NCBI GenBank assembly: GCA_008921705.1
Contig: VFFE01007215.1
Location: forward strand, 5,281,513-5,345,512
From: Burhinus oedicnemus
Lineage: Eukaryota; Chordata; Aves; Charadriiformes; Burhinidae
Direction: 5' to 3'
DNA: 64,000 nt
Positions 36,801 through 51,800 of this stretch are shown piece after piece. The position numbers and the translations under genes are program-made. The notes under the pieces are model-generated. The model made no database searches, was not told where the DNA came from, and worked only from the letters and a program-made list of their open reading frames with translations. Positions within the stretch are counted from its first letter, which is position 1; the number at the start of each line of letters is the position of its first letter.

Positions 36801-39800
36801 TGATCCTCTTCATTTCAAGGGATCCCAAAGCATTTTAAGGCTTAACAAACAGGGCATTTCTGTCCACCTAGAAGGAGGAACTATATGGATTATCACCACT
36901 CCACAACAGCACATGAATCCTTACAACTTATCCAATTGAGGCTGCAAAGAAAATCATACAGTATTGACAACAATATTGAGAATTCAACATTTGTTGAGTA
37001 GCACTGCTCATGTGCATGGCCTTTTACTTAATAACTATTCAAAGAATTAGTCTCCAAATACCTTTGTGACTGGTAATTAGGATTTTACAGAAAATTAGTA
37101 ATAGGAGATCGTAAAAAGGAAAGAAAAGCATGACAGGTAACTACAACAGACTTGCAATGTTTCTAAGGTTACAAGTCAATTTTTTACAGGGGTTTTTTGA
37201 GTTTAGGGTTTTTTTTTGACAGAGTAAGGGATTAACTAAAAGACTGCAAGAAAAAAAGAAGAAAGGATGTTTTTGTGACAATCTGGACAATTCTAGGGTA
37301 TGACAACATGGAATACTCTCCAAAGAGGCCAGCGAAAGCCGATGGTAGGCATAGAATTTACCTGCCTACGCTGCAAGATGATGGTATGCCCTAAACTGTG
37401 ATGTATGCCTGAACTTCTGTTGTAACAAATTACTCTGTAATAAGACCTACATCAAGGACAAATTTATCCAAAAATCAAACTGGAATACAAGCTAGCATGA
37501 ATAATGCATAAGATGTCACAAATCTCTTATTTCAAGGACACTAATCTGAATCCTATGGAAAAGCTAAGAAAATTAAGCAGTAATTTTGTTTATTTGCATG
37601 TTTTGTGCCTAGTAAAATGTCAGGACTGGGAAAGAAATGTGTGTTGATGTAAATACCACTCATAAGCAAGTGGGTGTGTGTATTAACAGGTAATATGGAT
37701 TTTAACACATCCCTGCAGCTAAGGGGAAAAAAAAAAAATAAAAATCAAGTCCCACACCAGTATTTCAGTAGGTTTGGGGCAGGGTTAGGAAACACATTTG
37801 GTCTTACCATGTGGAGCCACCTCCAGTTTAAAATATTGTTCTCCTCTTATATAAAAGATAGCTATAAACAGTATGAAGCAGTAGCCAGCTCTGAATACAT
37901 GAATATATTCTGATTTTCGCTACTGAGTAAACAAACTAAAAAAATCCCACAAAACAAATCCAAGCACTAAGCCTGTTCCTCTGCCTCCTAATACTGGCCT
38001 TTACTCTGAGTCCATAAGGCCAGCACAGCCAACTAATTTAATCACTTTTAATTACATTTATCATCATCTGTTGAAATTCCAGGATCAAAATCTTAACATA
38101 GAAATACTTTCCTTAACCTGTCAGAAGGCTCCAAAAGTCTCCCGGAACAAGGTTGATAATTGCCTTTCGGGCAGATGAAAAAAATCACGCAGAAAATTGA
38201 CAAAATTAAGGCTCTAAAGGAACAAATTGTGGGATTGGAGAGCCCCTCACAAAAGGCATCTCCACGGCTTAGAGTTAAAGCAGCTTAGGCTGATGCAGAC
38301 TAGGCTTAATGAGCTTATTACTCATAAGGCTGAATGTCTCCATCATAAAGTCAAGCATAAACAAGAATTTGATGGTAAACCTGGTAGCTCTCAGATACAT
38401 AGCCAGACAGTGCAAGAAGAGAAATTATAAAGGAGAATAAGAAGAGGAAGATTAAAGACACAGCACTAATAATTTTTTTAGTATGCTTTGTCAAGCACCA
38501 CTTTATAACAATTAAAACTAAGTCATCTGAAGGATAAACATCATGCTCAAAGAGACAAAAAGTACCAGGTCCAAGTTACCATGCAAATTCTTCAGTTTCA
38601 TCAGTGTTTCTATGGTTCTAAGAATGCATTTATAGTAAGTTACATATACTTATTATAAGAACACATAAACCAGCGTGTCCTTGAGGGGCTCCAGCTCTGT
38701 AATGCTTCTATCTTAGAGCACACTTGTAAGAAGCTACCCACAGTTGCATCTGTTTTTGAAAAGGTGAATTTATCGCTCAAACCCATTTGCCCTGACGGCC
38801 ATGGAAGCTTAAATCCATAGACCCCGCAAAGCAATCCAAGCATGTCTGCTGTGCTGCCGTACATCCCTGCCTGCTACAAGCTGCCCAATGCGTTTCACTG
38901 CAGACAGACAAATAAGCACGAATTACTAACAGTTTATGGTTACTGGTGGCTGACTGGAGAATGTCCCAGCATATGCCATTTCTCATTTCTTGTGCCACTG
39001 AAATTACCTTTATCTGTCTACATTTCTATATATTGATTGCCCACAGATTTTAAGCAGATGTCAGAATTGTGCAGAGACACAAGTGAAATTGCTGGGCACT
39101 CTTCTCTCTGGTTAGGTTATAACCTTTTAAGAGGTAAGGATACCCTTACTCTCTCTCTGCCTCTTGGAAATTCCCGGCACAACCCCCTCACACCCCAGAA
39201 CAGTGCTATTTAATACTGTATGTAATTATTTTGTGGTCTTCTTCACACTCAGAAACAGGAACTTGAATGCTTTGGAAGTGAGACGCAGACAAAGTAAGGT
39301 ACAACATGTCAATTATTCAGCTCTATTGTTACAAACTAATAGCACTACAAGGCTGCTATTATAAACTGGCTTCTCTCCTCCAGCTCTGTATGAAGATTAA
39401 TAACTTCTACAGTTCTCACAAGGTTATTTTATTTGTACAGTAAGGATATTTACAGGCATAAGAGGATTTACTGCTTGATTTTATTCTGTGGTTATAATAA
39501 AGGATTATATGGCAGGATATGGTATGGGGGTTCCCCCCCCCCCTTTTTTTTTTTTTACTTAGNNNNNNNNNNNNNNNNNNNNGTATAAGCCAGAGCCTCT
39601 CTGCATACCGTTCCTTGGCATCAGCCATAAACATGGGTCTTATCACTCTGAGAACGAACGGTTTCCTGCACAACATGCTGTTAATTTCAGCAGTTAGAAG
39701 AGGCCCAGCTAACAAGCAAAGTTACTGAACAAAACTGGTCCTGCTTTACCTCAAACCAGGACACATAGCAATGTAGCTTATCACTTACAAGGTCATTCAG

Positions 39801-42800
39801 AAGTGGCAATTAGTAACGATTTTTAATATCACTTTCAGAACTGAATAAAAATATATCAGCTAGGATGTCACTTTGAATCTCATCTTTCCTGATAAATTGC
39901 AATAGATAATTGTCTCTAATGGGGAAAATGGACCAGCACCAGCTTCTTTTAAATAAAGGCTTTTCCAGCAAGTAGCAGGCACAACAGTGAAGATTCTCAT
40001 CAGTTGTTTCAGATGAGATACAAAAGAGTAACAGAATTAACCTCTGTACTACTTTATACCAGGGAAGCACATTTTTAAATCTCAAAATTATTCTTGATTG
40101 AATAATTCAAAGGTGAAGTGGTACATACACATCCTCAGGGGGGACAAGCAATCCTATAAGCTCTCACCATATTTGTAAATACAAATGATCAAATTATTTT
40201 AATTTGATCAGGTTAAAACCAATACACATCCTTAACCCAGTGTGTCTGATAAGTTTTCCTAAAATCAGGCTTTAAAAATAAGATTAATTAGTGTTTACAT
40301 CGATTTCACTCACGTGCATAGATTACAGGTGACATTAAAATAACATAAGCAAGAAGTTTTGCAAAAGCTTAGGTAGACTGAGCCTGAAGAAATTTATTAG
40401 TAGTTCCAGGCAACTCTTCCAGTACAAAGTTTAAATATCCAATAACCTACCAGAACAGTCACCACCATGCAAACAGGACACTTACCTGGCATACAGGAGA
40501 ACAACGTTCAAGTATTTAAACATATCTAAATCTCAAAATTCAGGCAGACCTCCAGGCCACTGGCTGTTCTCACATGGGACAGCAATTTTCTGTTGCAGCT
40601 CTTCCACTTCATACAAAATTGTTTCGTATTAAGCCATATGAGCGCCATACTCAGTGGGTTATACAGGAGATTCTCACCCAATGAGTATTTATACGAAGCA
40701 GGACAGCTCCAAACGAGAGCGAGAGTTCCTACCCAGTACCAGCCAGCATATGTTGGTCACTTCCTGGGATGCAGAAGTCCAATTTCTTTGTCAGTCAGGG
40801 CAGAGATTTGAACCTGGAACTTTCACACTCAAATCATGTACATTATGTTTCTTTCTGGCCAGAAATTCTACCTCAGAGGTTCTGTAAAGCCTCACACTTT
40901 GGTTTAAGGGCCCTCTTACCCAGTGAAAGTTTTGCAAAATTTCATACACTTGTGCAAAAGGTATAGGAAGGCTTTTATTTAGAGAAATTCTTATCCTTAA
41001 AAAATTTCCTCTTCAGCTAGAAAATTTGAGTGCCGGTGAAATACAGTGACAGTCAATTTTTAAAATGTGTATTTCAACGGTATTTTTGCTAATCTCCTCT
41101 CATTTGTGCCTCTACTGTGAAATACACGCAAGCGCTTTTTAAATTCAGACTCACTTGAATTTCACATGTAATTTACATTTCTTCTCTGAACCACTTTGGA
41201 ATTGGCCACAAACTTCCAGCAAACAGACAAGTATTGGTTCCACTTCACATTACCAAATGCAAAGTTACTTTAACATCCAGGAGAGTGTCATGCCAGTCAG
41301 GGACATGCACTTGCCTCACAGCTCCTAAGATTGCCTGAGGAAAAGCAACAGACTTTCTAGCACAGCTTGAGCCTGTAAGCAACAGCAAGAAGGAAATCCC
41401 ACGGAAACAAAAGCAGCACACATGCAGTTGTTTGAAGTACGTGGCATGCTAGTTAAGAGTTGTGACTCTTCTTCTTCAGGCTTTATCAGAGTGAATACAG
41501 GGATTTGCAAAATACTAAGAAGTTTCAATAAAAACAAAAATACACAACATGCAATCATTTTTCATTTACTCACTATATCCAATGGAGTTTTGCTTCCAAT
41601 CTAATTAAAAATGTCAATTAGAATAATTAATGACATAATTATTCAAGTATAATGGTAATCTGCAAGTGTTTCTTTGTTTTGTTTTGTTTTTCCTGTAGAA
41701 TAAACTGCACTGCAAGCAGTGCGTGAACAGAATCATAAACCAAGACCTGATGCTGCGTGCACCCATCTCTACACTGTCCACCTATGGACGAAATACTCCT
41801 GAAGCAACGGGGCTACGGCCTACTGTCAGACACCCACTCTGAATAGACACCAGTGCATTACTTCATGAGGGAGGAGGGGACAGAGGAAAACAACGTGCAG
41901 TGAGAATGTTTAAGATCAATCTACTCAATTGACAAAACACAGCTATACAGTTACAAAGTACACACACTATGGGAGACAATGCCTAACGAAGTTTGATTGC
42001 TTTGCAAGCCTACAAATACCAATAAACCAGCGATAGTTTCTTTTTGAAAGTCTGCTCATGCAGGCAAACATCTTGCCTTGTATAAATAAGCCTGATTACA
42101 CCCCCAACATCCCAGCGCCCACAGCTCTTTGAGCTATACAGACTAATGCAATGCCATATGCCGTGATCAAATGCCCTTTTCATTCGATTCAGTAGATTTG
42201 AGGGAGTAACATATTCTTCACACGTTTACATTTAAACACCACACACACAGATACACACTCACAAACAGGTATTTAAGGCAATGGCAGAAGTCCATAACCC
42301 CTTTCCAAACTGAAGGAAAAACGTCTTCTGCAGTTCCACAATGGCCTTGTTATTCTCTGTCAGAAGACAGCAGATGTAAATGCCTTGCTTCTCCACCCCA
42401 GGAAAATAAAAATATAAACCAAAAAAAAGACAAAATCTGTCAGAGAGACAGAAAATAAACCTCAGAGACGCTAGGCAATACTCCTACTCTACAAGCCAAA
42501 GTGCCAGCAGGGTGCGAAAGAAAATGGTGAATTCCTGCAGTCATGGAGTTCACAAGCAGCATTAGCTTTCTAGAAGACATTTTTAGGATCAAAATTATCT
42601 AGTTTCCAAAACGTAAAATCTAAGCCAAAATATACTAGCACATATAGGCTCCTATTGATCATTTAACCAGTGTTTACATATGTCATAATGCTCATATCAC
42701 AACTTCAGTAATTAAATCAATCTACCATTATATGAGGGATTCTAGGACTGACAGACAAATTCGCTATATTAAAGTTAATTTCAAGCATTAAGTTCCTAAG

Positions 42801-45800
42801 TTCTTTTCCTTTTTAGAGCCACTTGAGTTAATGACTTTGAGCTTCTTCCACTAATAAAGAAGCTTCCATGTGTGACAAGCTCTCATAGACACAGGTATGA
42901 AGTCATTTGCCAACCGAAACCCTGGTTTCTGACAAAATGCTCCCTTTAAGAAAGAGGGTGTTGGTCACAGAGATGGACAGGCATCCACAAAGGAGGAAAC
43001 CCAGAATGTGTCCCCTGAATAAAGAGATTCAGGCCAGGAAGCAGCTCAGGCCTGTCTCTGGACAAGCATCCGAGACAGATCCCCTTGTGGCAAAAGGGTT
43101 TTTAACACCTCTCCCAACCACACTTGTGATTCATTTGTCACTAACTACCAGTGTCCTGCTCTCAGATGAATGAATGAAGAAATTCTTGTTGACAAGAGAC
43201 ATATATAATTAGCAGCAGCCACATAAAAGATTTATAGGGTCTGTGATTTCAACTTCTCCACAGGTTAAGGAGCCAAGTGTTTGAGGGCACAGCTGAACTA
43301 TTTCCCAGTGGTAACAACTGGTCTAATAAAAGGCGTTTTCCTCTTCAAACCCAGCCTCTCCTTTCACGGCACAGCCAAGATGGCTAACGAGAATGTGCCT
43401 CTGCCCTTTCTGCCTGACACACACAGTTGTGCAGATCCCCTTGCTTGGGCAAGCAGGCTGACGGACTGAGATTTGCCTTCTCTTTTGGACATGGTTAAAC
43501 CATGCTCTCCTCCCATCCTCAAATGAATTAGCACCTGTGCCGATTCAATTTCTACTAGCCAGAGTGAATTTCATTTGCTGATGGAATAAAGAGATGAGCA
43601 GATTAAAAGAAAAAATAACCATCAATTCTTACAGAGAAGAGATTTCGCTGCAAGAGACAGGCATTTAATTTTGATTGCCCTAACACTGCACAAGCAACCT
43701 ATTTTTACCAGCACAAAGTCCTTGACTGGCTCTCCAGATAGAATTCTATTGTGAAATTACAATTTAAACTTCAGTATTTTCACCAATAAGGATTTTGTGG
43801 TAAGAGATCATTTCAATGAAAAAACCCACCATATTTTTCTTTTTTTCAAAGAAGTTTGTTGATGTGATCAGCTCTAAAATATCAGCCAGTGACCAGTATT
43901 GCGGACTACTGAACACCGAAGAAGTCAGCCCCAGTCTAAGCAAACATGAGGTTATTTTTAGAAGTAGGAAAGCAGATGGGAGTTTCAGTTGCTTGCGAGC
44001 ACACATGCCCACCATTCAGCCTTTATGAATGGCTCCTTACAAATGGAGAAAGAATTCAAGAATCTGCTTCCACTCTTCTCTTTTTAGCAACATCACATTA
44101 TCCACTGCAGGGCAACTACCCCAATAATATCCCAGACAACCTAAAGGTACTCCAGGAAAAAGCTTCTGTCATTGAGCTCTGTGGTTGAACACACAAACAC
44201 AAACTTTATTTGTCTGGGTCAAAGGACATGACCTTTTCACTTCTAATCCTTATTTCTCCTAATAGGTCTCCTCTCCCCACAAAGAAATTTAGCTAAATTC
44301 CAGCCAAGGTATTGGGCTTACAGGAAACACAAAAGCCAAAAAATGAAAATATATTTTTGTAGATAAACCAGCCTTTCCTAAACTGTACTCAAACTCAAGC
44401 TCATTGTTGCACTGACTTCACCTTAGTTTTGATCAGAATTAAAGCTTCATATTTTACATGAACTCTTTCTTCTAACAGTTTTATGCCTATAAATAACCGT
44501 CCTGTTCCAGGGAAGATAATTCCTAGATATTTTCATCTATGAGTTGTCCATAATAAACTGAAAATATTTGCCCAAGGGATAAAATATCCATTTATCTCTG
44601 TTACTGCATGCATGAAGCCAAAACAAAAAAGTCTCCCTGCCTATCTACAGACATATTTATGTTGGAATTAGGGCTGCTGGGCTCCCACTCTTCCTTGAGT
44701 AGAGCAACTAAAAATATTGTGAATCTTATTTTCCTTTTCATTAGCACTGAAGATCAAGAAAAACAACAAGAAAAATGTATTTCCAAGATAAATAAAACCA
44801 GCCAAGTACTCCTCAGACATAACCAGCTGTCCTCACGCACCTACTCTACACACTAACCCACCAAGTCAACCTGCAGCATCAACTGGAATCAGCAGCTTCC
44901 TGCACCATTACTGAGGAGAGCCTGGTGCGGCTCAGGAGAGAGAAATGAAACAAAGACTTGCCAATTTTCTGGATCTCCATTGGTGGTTTAGTTTTCAAAA
45001 CTGATAAACAGAAGGCTTGAGGACTAAGATGGCATTTGATGACTTACTGTTCTTTCTGCTGTGTGGAAAAGAAGGGGCCTCCAGATAAAAGTGGAAGCAA
45101 TTATTCCTAGAAGCAATTAAACATTACTGGATGCTTCATTCACCTGTGAGTAACTAGAGCAGTCAATGCACTGTGGTTAACAGCTACCAGAAATAGAGAT
45201 CACGGTTCATGACGAAGTCCTTGTCATACATCTGCCACCAAGAACACAACAAACTGTGACCAAGCCACCAGTCAGCCTCACAAGGCAGTGAGGCTCCTTT
45301 CCATCTGCGCCGGATGAATACTTATTGCAGCTTTTACACACAGCATTCAAATAACCATGAATAACCGTAACTCTGTCAAAAACAATTTGATTGCATTTCA
45401 GGATAGTAATGTCTATAGATGACACTACTTTATCAGATGAAGCACAGGAATCGATGATTGTCTTAACACCTGGGAGTCTCATGCTGGAATAAGTAAATAA
45501 ACCTAGATACGAGGATTATTTCCATTTCATGCCCACAGCACAATCAGCGTTCAGCTATTCAAGACTTTGGTCTCGGCCCTTTTGCCATCCTGAATCCAAG
45601 CAATGCTAAAAAAATCAGTGTAAAGGCAGTGTCTGTATCAATTAGTCACTGTAATGAAATACAAAGTTATTACACTCAAGCCTCAGTAATTCGTTACAGC
45701 AAAGGGACAAGTGCTCACACGAACAAAACAGAATCACCTTCTTCTGCCAGTGGGTGCAAAGATGACGAGTCCTGGTCCTACTGTTGATAGAGCACATGTG

Positions 45801-48800
45801 CTTTCTGGTACATTTAGCTTTTGTATTCCAGAGAGAAAATGAGATGCCTGTCAACCCCTGAACACCAATGACAAAATCTCAGTCTGCACAAAACTTTCAG
45901 GCAGACACCCTAGCACACAATAGTGGCCCTTTGTATGCAATAGGCTAAAATTTGTAGGAGTTTTCTCCTTTCACCGGTGTACGCAGGACAGCTGTATGAC
46001 TGTAACTCTGCCAATGATGCTTGACCATGGGTTTCTATGCTGCAGCTATAGTCACTAATATGGGAAGACTCACATGGAAAAACATAGAATTTCTCTGTCC
46101 AAATATAGAACACTTGCTGTACAGCTGTCTCTAGCCCACAGTTTGCATTTCACCCTCCAAAATTAAAAGAAAACCCAACACCTCTGATATGCACTGCATT
46201 CCCAGCTCTTCTTTTTGTCTGGCAAGCCTAAACAACACTAGGATTCAGTAGCAGGTCATTGTCTGTAACTCATACGTTGCCAGAACACACGCACAGCAAC
46301 AAGCAAAAGAAAAGAGAGACCTTGCTCCGCGCCTGCTCCACGCCTCACGGCATACAGGGGCTATGACACAAAGGCTGAAAGAGAATTCCCCAGTGAAGAC
46401 GCTTTTATAGAGGTCTCTGCTCATGCAAGGTCATGCAAGAATCTGGTGATAAGATGGGTAAGGTTGCAATACACATTGCTGTGGCCATACAAGCATAGGC
46501 TTGTACCCAGAACAGAGGAGGCTGCTCTATATATACACCCTTCAAATACCAAGAACGTTTGCTTTTGTTCCAAATGGATGGTAGGCTCAGCAGAAGACCC
46601 TCCATCCCCCCAGGCAGAGTCACGAGAGATCAGCTCTAGGAAAAGGCTCTAAACAAGGAAAAGTCAAACTCGCTGCCACAAGCAACAAAGGACTAGTGAT
46701 ATTTTAAGTGTCCTAAATATACATGCTTGCAGGTGGGAGCTAAAAAGGCTTAACATCCCACCTGAAATTCTGACCCAGGGCTGCCCTGGTGTAATTACAG
46801 GTCTCGGTTTCCTAGCTGTGGTGACCCTGAGGTAGGCCTGCTGCAGTATTTCTCCTGTGGCAGCAGTAACTGACAGTGCTGGTAAACGTGGCGTGAACGC
46901 AGCATGTGCTGTGCAGAGCTCCTTTTCAATAATTAAGTACTTTGACTCTTCAACAAAGAAAGAAAAGAACCAAACAACATAAAACACTAAACAGCACACA
47001 GTGTTCTTACTAAAGCATGAATATGTATACAATTTTCTAATTAGTCTTTTTTTAAAGCAATTAAAGCCTATTTATATGTGACACAATAATTTGGATCACC
47101 CTGTGTATCAAGCAGTTCAGTTAACACCCATCTCCACGACACTTATTTTTACAAGTCACAAACTCCAAAAAATCCATACTACACATCTCCCAAATCCAAT
47201 TTTTGGCTAAAATTTTTTTGGCTTCTTATGAGATGCAATTTCTAATCATTCAGGTCCAGGATATTAAAAAACAACAACAACAACAAAAACAGTTATATTG
47301 CATACAAGGTTAATCTTGATTATATTAACGTTATCAATGCTGTTACTGTTTCACCAGAGGCAAAAGGGCACTGCAGGTACACAGCTGACAAAAGCTATTT
47401 ACTCTTTCAGTTTGTAAGTCAGATAATGTGCCAGATAAATAAGGCACATACACCGTCACGCACTGGGAACTACCCCTTGCTACTGGCACATACACATACA
47501 CTGGGAATATTTTGATCACAGTTAACAATACTTTCAGCGTACATAAACTCCGCTCAAAGACAATGTTTAAGCACCAGCTTGTTGAACAAGGACTGGATTA
47601 TCAAGATTAACATGTTTTGAAGATACACCTGGTTGCATATATTTGAGTGGACTGCACCATATTGCAGGTTTTCACAGATTTGTGAATATCCAAAGAACTC
47701 AAATAGTTACTGTCAGGGGAGTTTGTAATACTAGCACATGTACATATATATCAGCAGATAAGAGACTTTTGAAATTGCCTGAGCACTCACCAGTTCCAAA
47801 CACTGCCGGTGCCCATATGCAGCAGCGTAATGCACAGTGTTGTACCCCTCTTTGTCTTGGATGGATGGATTGGCATCGTTCTGTAGAAGGAACTCTAGAC
47901 ACCTGTGGGCAATTCACTAGCGTAAATGTGAGCTCACAGTATTTAACAGACACCCCTCACTGCAACTAGGAGTGGCACTGAAAACTGGCAGTTAATTCTG
48001 TATTTCTAGCAGCACCTCAAATCAGTTTTCTTTTCACCAATAGCTCCCCACATTAACCATGTTTTTACGAGAAAACCCCCACTCATCTTTGAAGATTGTC
48101 TTCATAAAAAACAACCTTCAACCTAACTTTGGTGGCTACTCTAGATTACACAATGATTTTCTATTACAAAGCCTGAAAGAAAACTACTCAACTCTGTACC
48201 ATGATGTAAACAGCCTAGAACTACTACTACTCATGTAAAAACTCATATATCAAACCACTGGCCTCCAAACATGCACTATGGCAAGCTGAGCTGAGTTAAT
48301 TTCCTGGCATGTTTGTACATAAATATATTTTCTTCTTTGTTGGCTCTTTTTTTTTTTTCAATCTTGTTTTTCAAAGGTTTCCCTATACTCTTTATAGCTC
48401 CTGCCATTTTTTCTTATACCATCAAGAAGTCATCATTTTGTTACTAGTACTGTCTTTCATAGCCTGTAATTTGTAGTGAATGTAAGGCTGTCATATGAAA
48501 AGGAGGCTTTTTAAAACAAAAAAATCATTTAAGCCACTAGATGAAAATGTCAATCTGAGTAAATGCATTGAGGAAGCCATTGGCTACTTCTTTTTGCAAC
48601 ATACATACTCAGTGTAAAGCATTAAAATAAGACAGTGCATAATAATAAAGAGTTATTAAAATACTGAAGCAGTACATTTTCAATTAAGAAACAGCAACAA
48701 GCGCAGAAAAAGAAATATTAGGGAATATGTGCACAAAGAACAGCGTTGAGCTTTTTTCTTTAGGTTAGCCCTCATTAAAGCCAAGCATTGTGTTTAGCAG

Positions 48801-51800
48801 AGCAATGAATGAGCAAAAGCAGAATGTAAAACTGCAGCCCAAAGCAGTGGCATTCTCCAGAAATGAGGTCTAACTGCTTTAGTGACACCAAACTTACAAT
48901 GCAGCTTCTTTTTCCTTCATCTCACTGGCTCTTTCAAGTTCTTCCGCATTTTCTTGGGAGTTACCTAAAATATTCTTTCTTCTTAGCGTAGAGGACAGAA
49001 AAATGCAACTTATTTTCAAAATATCATACCAGTGATTTTGACGCAGTCTGCCACCCATCCCCAGTCTCCTCTTCAAGGATTTGACCTCCTCCAGCCAACA
49101 ATATGCAAGAACTATGCAAGTTAAATGAGTGTACTGTATGGGTCTGCAGCTAATAAGTTTTCCAAGATATGGAGACAATTACAACATGGTAGTTTATTGT
49201 CCCACAAGTCAATGCCAGAACAAACAAACAAAAAAATTCTGGTTTTTATCAGAAACAGTTTGATCATCACTTTCTAGAATCCTTCCGTTTCTCCCACAGC
49301 AATGGTGTGCATTTTGTTTCCTTTGCAGAGAGGAACTCAGGATTACCACAGCTTGCTTCTTCCTACAGTAACCTGCTAGTTCTTCTCTAGCATTTAAGAT
49401 TTAGAGAAACTTTAATTACTGATACTAAATTGGTCTATCTTGAATCTGCATTAGCTGCTGACTCTCCTCATTTTCTGTGAAATATCTTGGCAACACTGTG
49501 TGGATTTCCCGGTCAGCTTCTTTAGATTCTTCAAAGAGCTCAGCAGGTCTTCATATTTCTGCAGACCCGGATCATTTTTGGCACCTCTGCTTCCCAGCTG
49601 GATGGATGGCAGACAGAAGACTATGATATGTGATCTTACAATCACGAGCTTGTGATTATGATCCGTCTTGGCCACCAAGGCTAACACAGAGTAAGTTTAC
49701 AAACTGCTATCATCATGGATTAGTAGCTTGAAAGGTTTGTAGAAGGACAGTTTGCTACTTTCAATCTCAATATAACAGGCAAATTCCAGACTGGATTCTG
49801 CACAATGCAGAACAGTACATTTTTTCTTTAATATGCAATTTCCCATTTGTAATTTCAAGATTTGACATTCTTCCTGTGGGTGCTAGCAATAACGGGTTGT
49901 TCTACAAACCCAGGGTCTGTCTGATGTTCACTGACTCAGAAAAAACTTCATTATTAATAAACTAACTCCCCTGAATATTAACATTGTAAGTTTATAGACA
50001 GTACTCATGCTATGCTGAAGTCCTACCTGCATCTGCTTTCAGTTAACTACGCATCAGTGAGAACCTAAAATCAGATTCTCCAAACAGAATAAGCAATGAT
50101 CTGGAGAAACAGTACATACTCAGGAACTTCAATCATCTATTTAATGAAAATGCTGTTGTGATTTCCATTGCAGGAAAGGGTACTTTCTGAAGACCATAAG
50201 CAACAACAGTTACCAAAATAGCTGAAACAGTAGGGCAACCTTGCTGCACCAAGACTCCTCCTTGTTCATTAACAGCCCACATCCGAAGTTAAATAATTAT
50301 GACTGTTCTTTGGACTGAGATTGCCTGACCTTGGGAGTTTTTTGCCATTCAGCAGGAAAATAAAATATGGTGACCTACAAAATCACGGACTGCAAATAGC
50401 ATTTCATCTATGTAACAAGGCTTGTTCCAGAACATCTCAAACTGGAAAATTTAATGAGAAGACAGCATCACCACATCAGAATCAATTTAGGTTTGGACTA
50501 TGAGGGGAAATAAAGACCACGTACTCCTGCCAATGTTCAGGATGTGACTAAAGTAAGCTCTTCCCCCCCAATTAGTGATGAAAGTAGCTGCATCCTTAAG
50601 TTAACCAAGAGCTTGTTTACATGCAGGAGCCTCACCTACAAAGAGCCAAAAGCTGAAAAACACACACCAAATCACATTCTCAACACCCCAAGTAACACCT
50701 CACCCTGGCAAGACAGAATTAGAAACAGCCTGTGGTAAAAGTCTTCCTACAAGCCTACTCTGCTTGTAATGGCAAGCACAGACCTTTGAAGATCCTGCTG
50801 CCATCTTCCCAGCACTGTTCAGGTTTGAAGGTGATAGGGAAGACATTTTTTGTATCAGTATTATCACAGCAAATTATGAAGAAGCTACCAAGGCTGTGGT
50901 ATGGCATCCAAACCTCTACCATAAAGTTAAGCCAAAGTTTTCCTGCAGTGGCTTTGAGGTGGTATTCTGCTGGGAATAAGCCAGATGTATTTTTACCAGA
51001 TCTCACTATACAAGAAACCAAAAAAATAGTTCCTTGGTGTCTAAAGGAAAGAGACAGAGAAACATGGGATGACCTGAAATAAATAGAGGTTGCTAACAAT
51101 TTGTCATGGTTTCAGCTGGGATAGTTGACTGGTACAGTGATATGTTTTGGATTTGGGATGACAATGGTGTTGATAGCACACTGGTGGGTTTTGGTTGCTG
51201 CTAAGCAGTCAAGGCCTTTTCTGCTCCTCATATCGCCCCACCAGTGAGGGCTGGGAGTGCACAAAAAGTTGGCAGGAGGCACAGCCAGGACAGCTGACCC
51301 CAGCTGACCAAAGGGATATTCCATGCCATACGATATCACACTCAGCATATAAAGCTGGGGGAGGAAGAAGGAAGTGGGTGATGTTTGCAGTTATGGCGTT
51401 TTGTCTCCCCAAGTAACCATTACACATGACGGAGCCCTGCTTTCCTAGAGACGGCTGAACACCTGCCTGCTGATGGGAAGTGGTGAATGAATTCCTTGTT
51501 TTGCTTTGCTTACATGCATGGCTTTTGCTTTACCTATTAAATTATCTTTATCTCAACCCATGAGTTTTCTCACTTCTACTCTTCTGATTCTCTCCCCTGC
51601 ACCACCAGGGGGGTGGAGTGAGCGAGCGGCTATGTGGTGCTTACTTGCCACCTGGGGTTAAACCACAACACCATTTTAAGAGAGAACTAACAGGATAATT
51701 GAGCCTGTTTTATACAGTATGTTATAAGGAAGAGATTGCCAAAATACGCAGCTATCTGGGAATTAGAAATTGTAGTCACTAACCACAGGATTTCTAAGTT

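Larger units (their letters stand above)
36199..47790 (-). other. ANKRD44: ANKRD44 intron g-h (longest intron)
   Basis: 11.6 kb. Contains an old repeat tail (36785-36905), a broken coding-like stretch (38170-38430), an assembly gap (39563-39582) beside C and T homopolymers, and CA-rich runs near 42238-42267 and CAA runs near 47266-47290. The rest, including 39.6-47.2 kb, shows no gene or clear mobile element. Confidence 0.85.

Noticed and set aside
49451..49687. 78-codon minus-strand frame with a Lys/Leu-rich end, near exon f
   Set aside because: Looked like a possible extra ANKRD44 exon, but exons e, f and g already join in frame and match the family without it.
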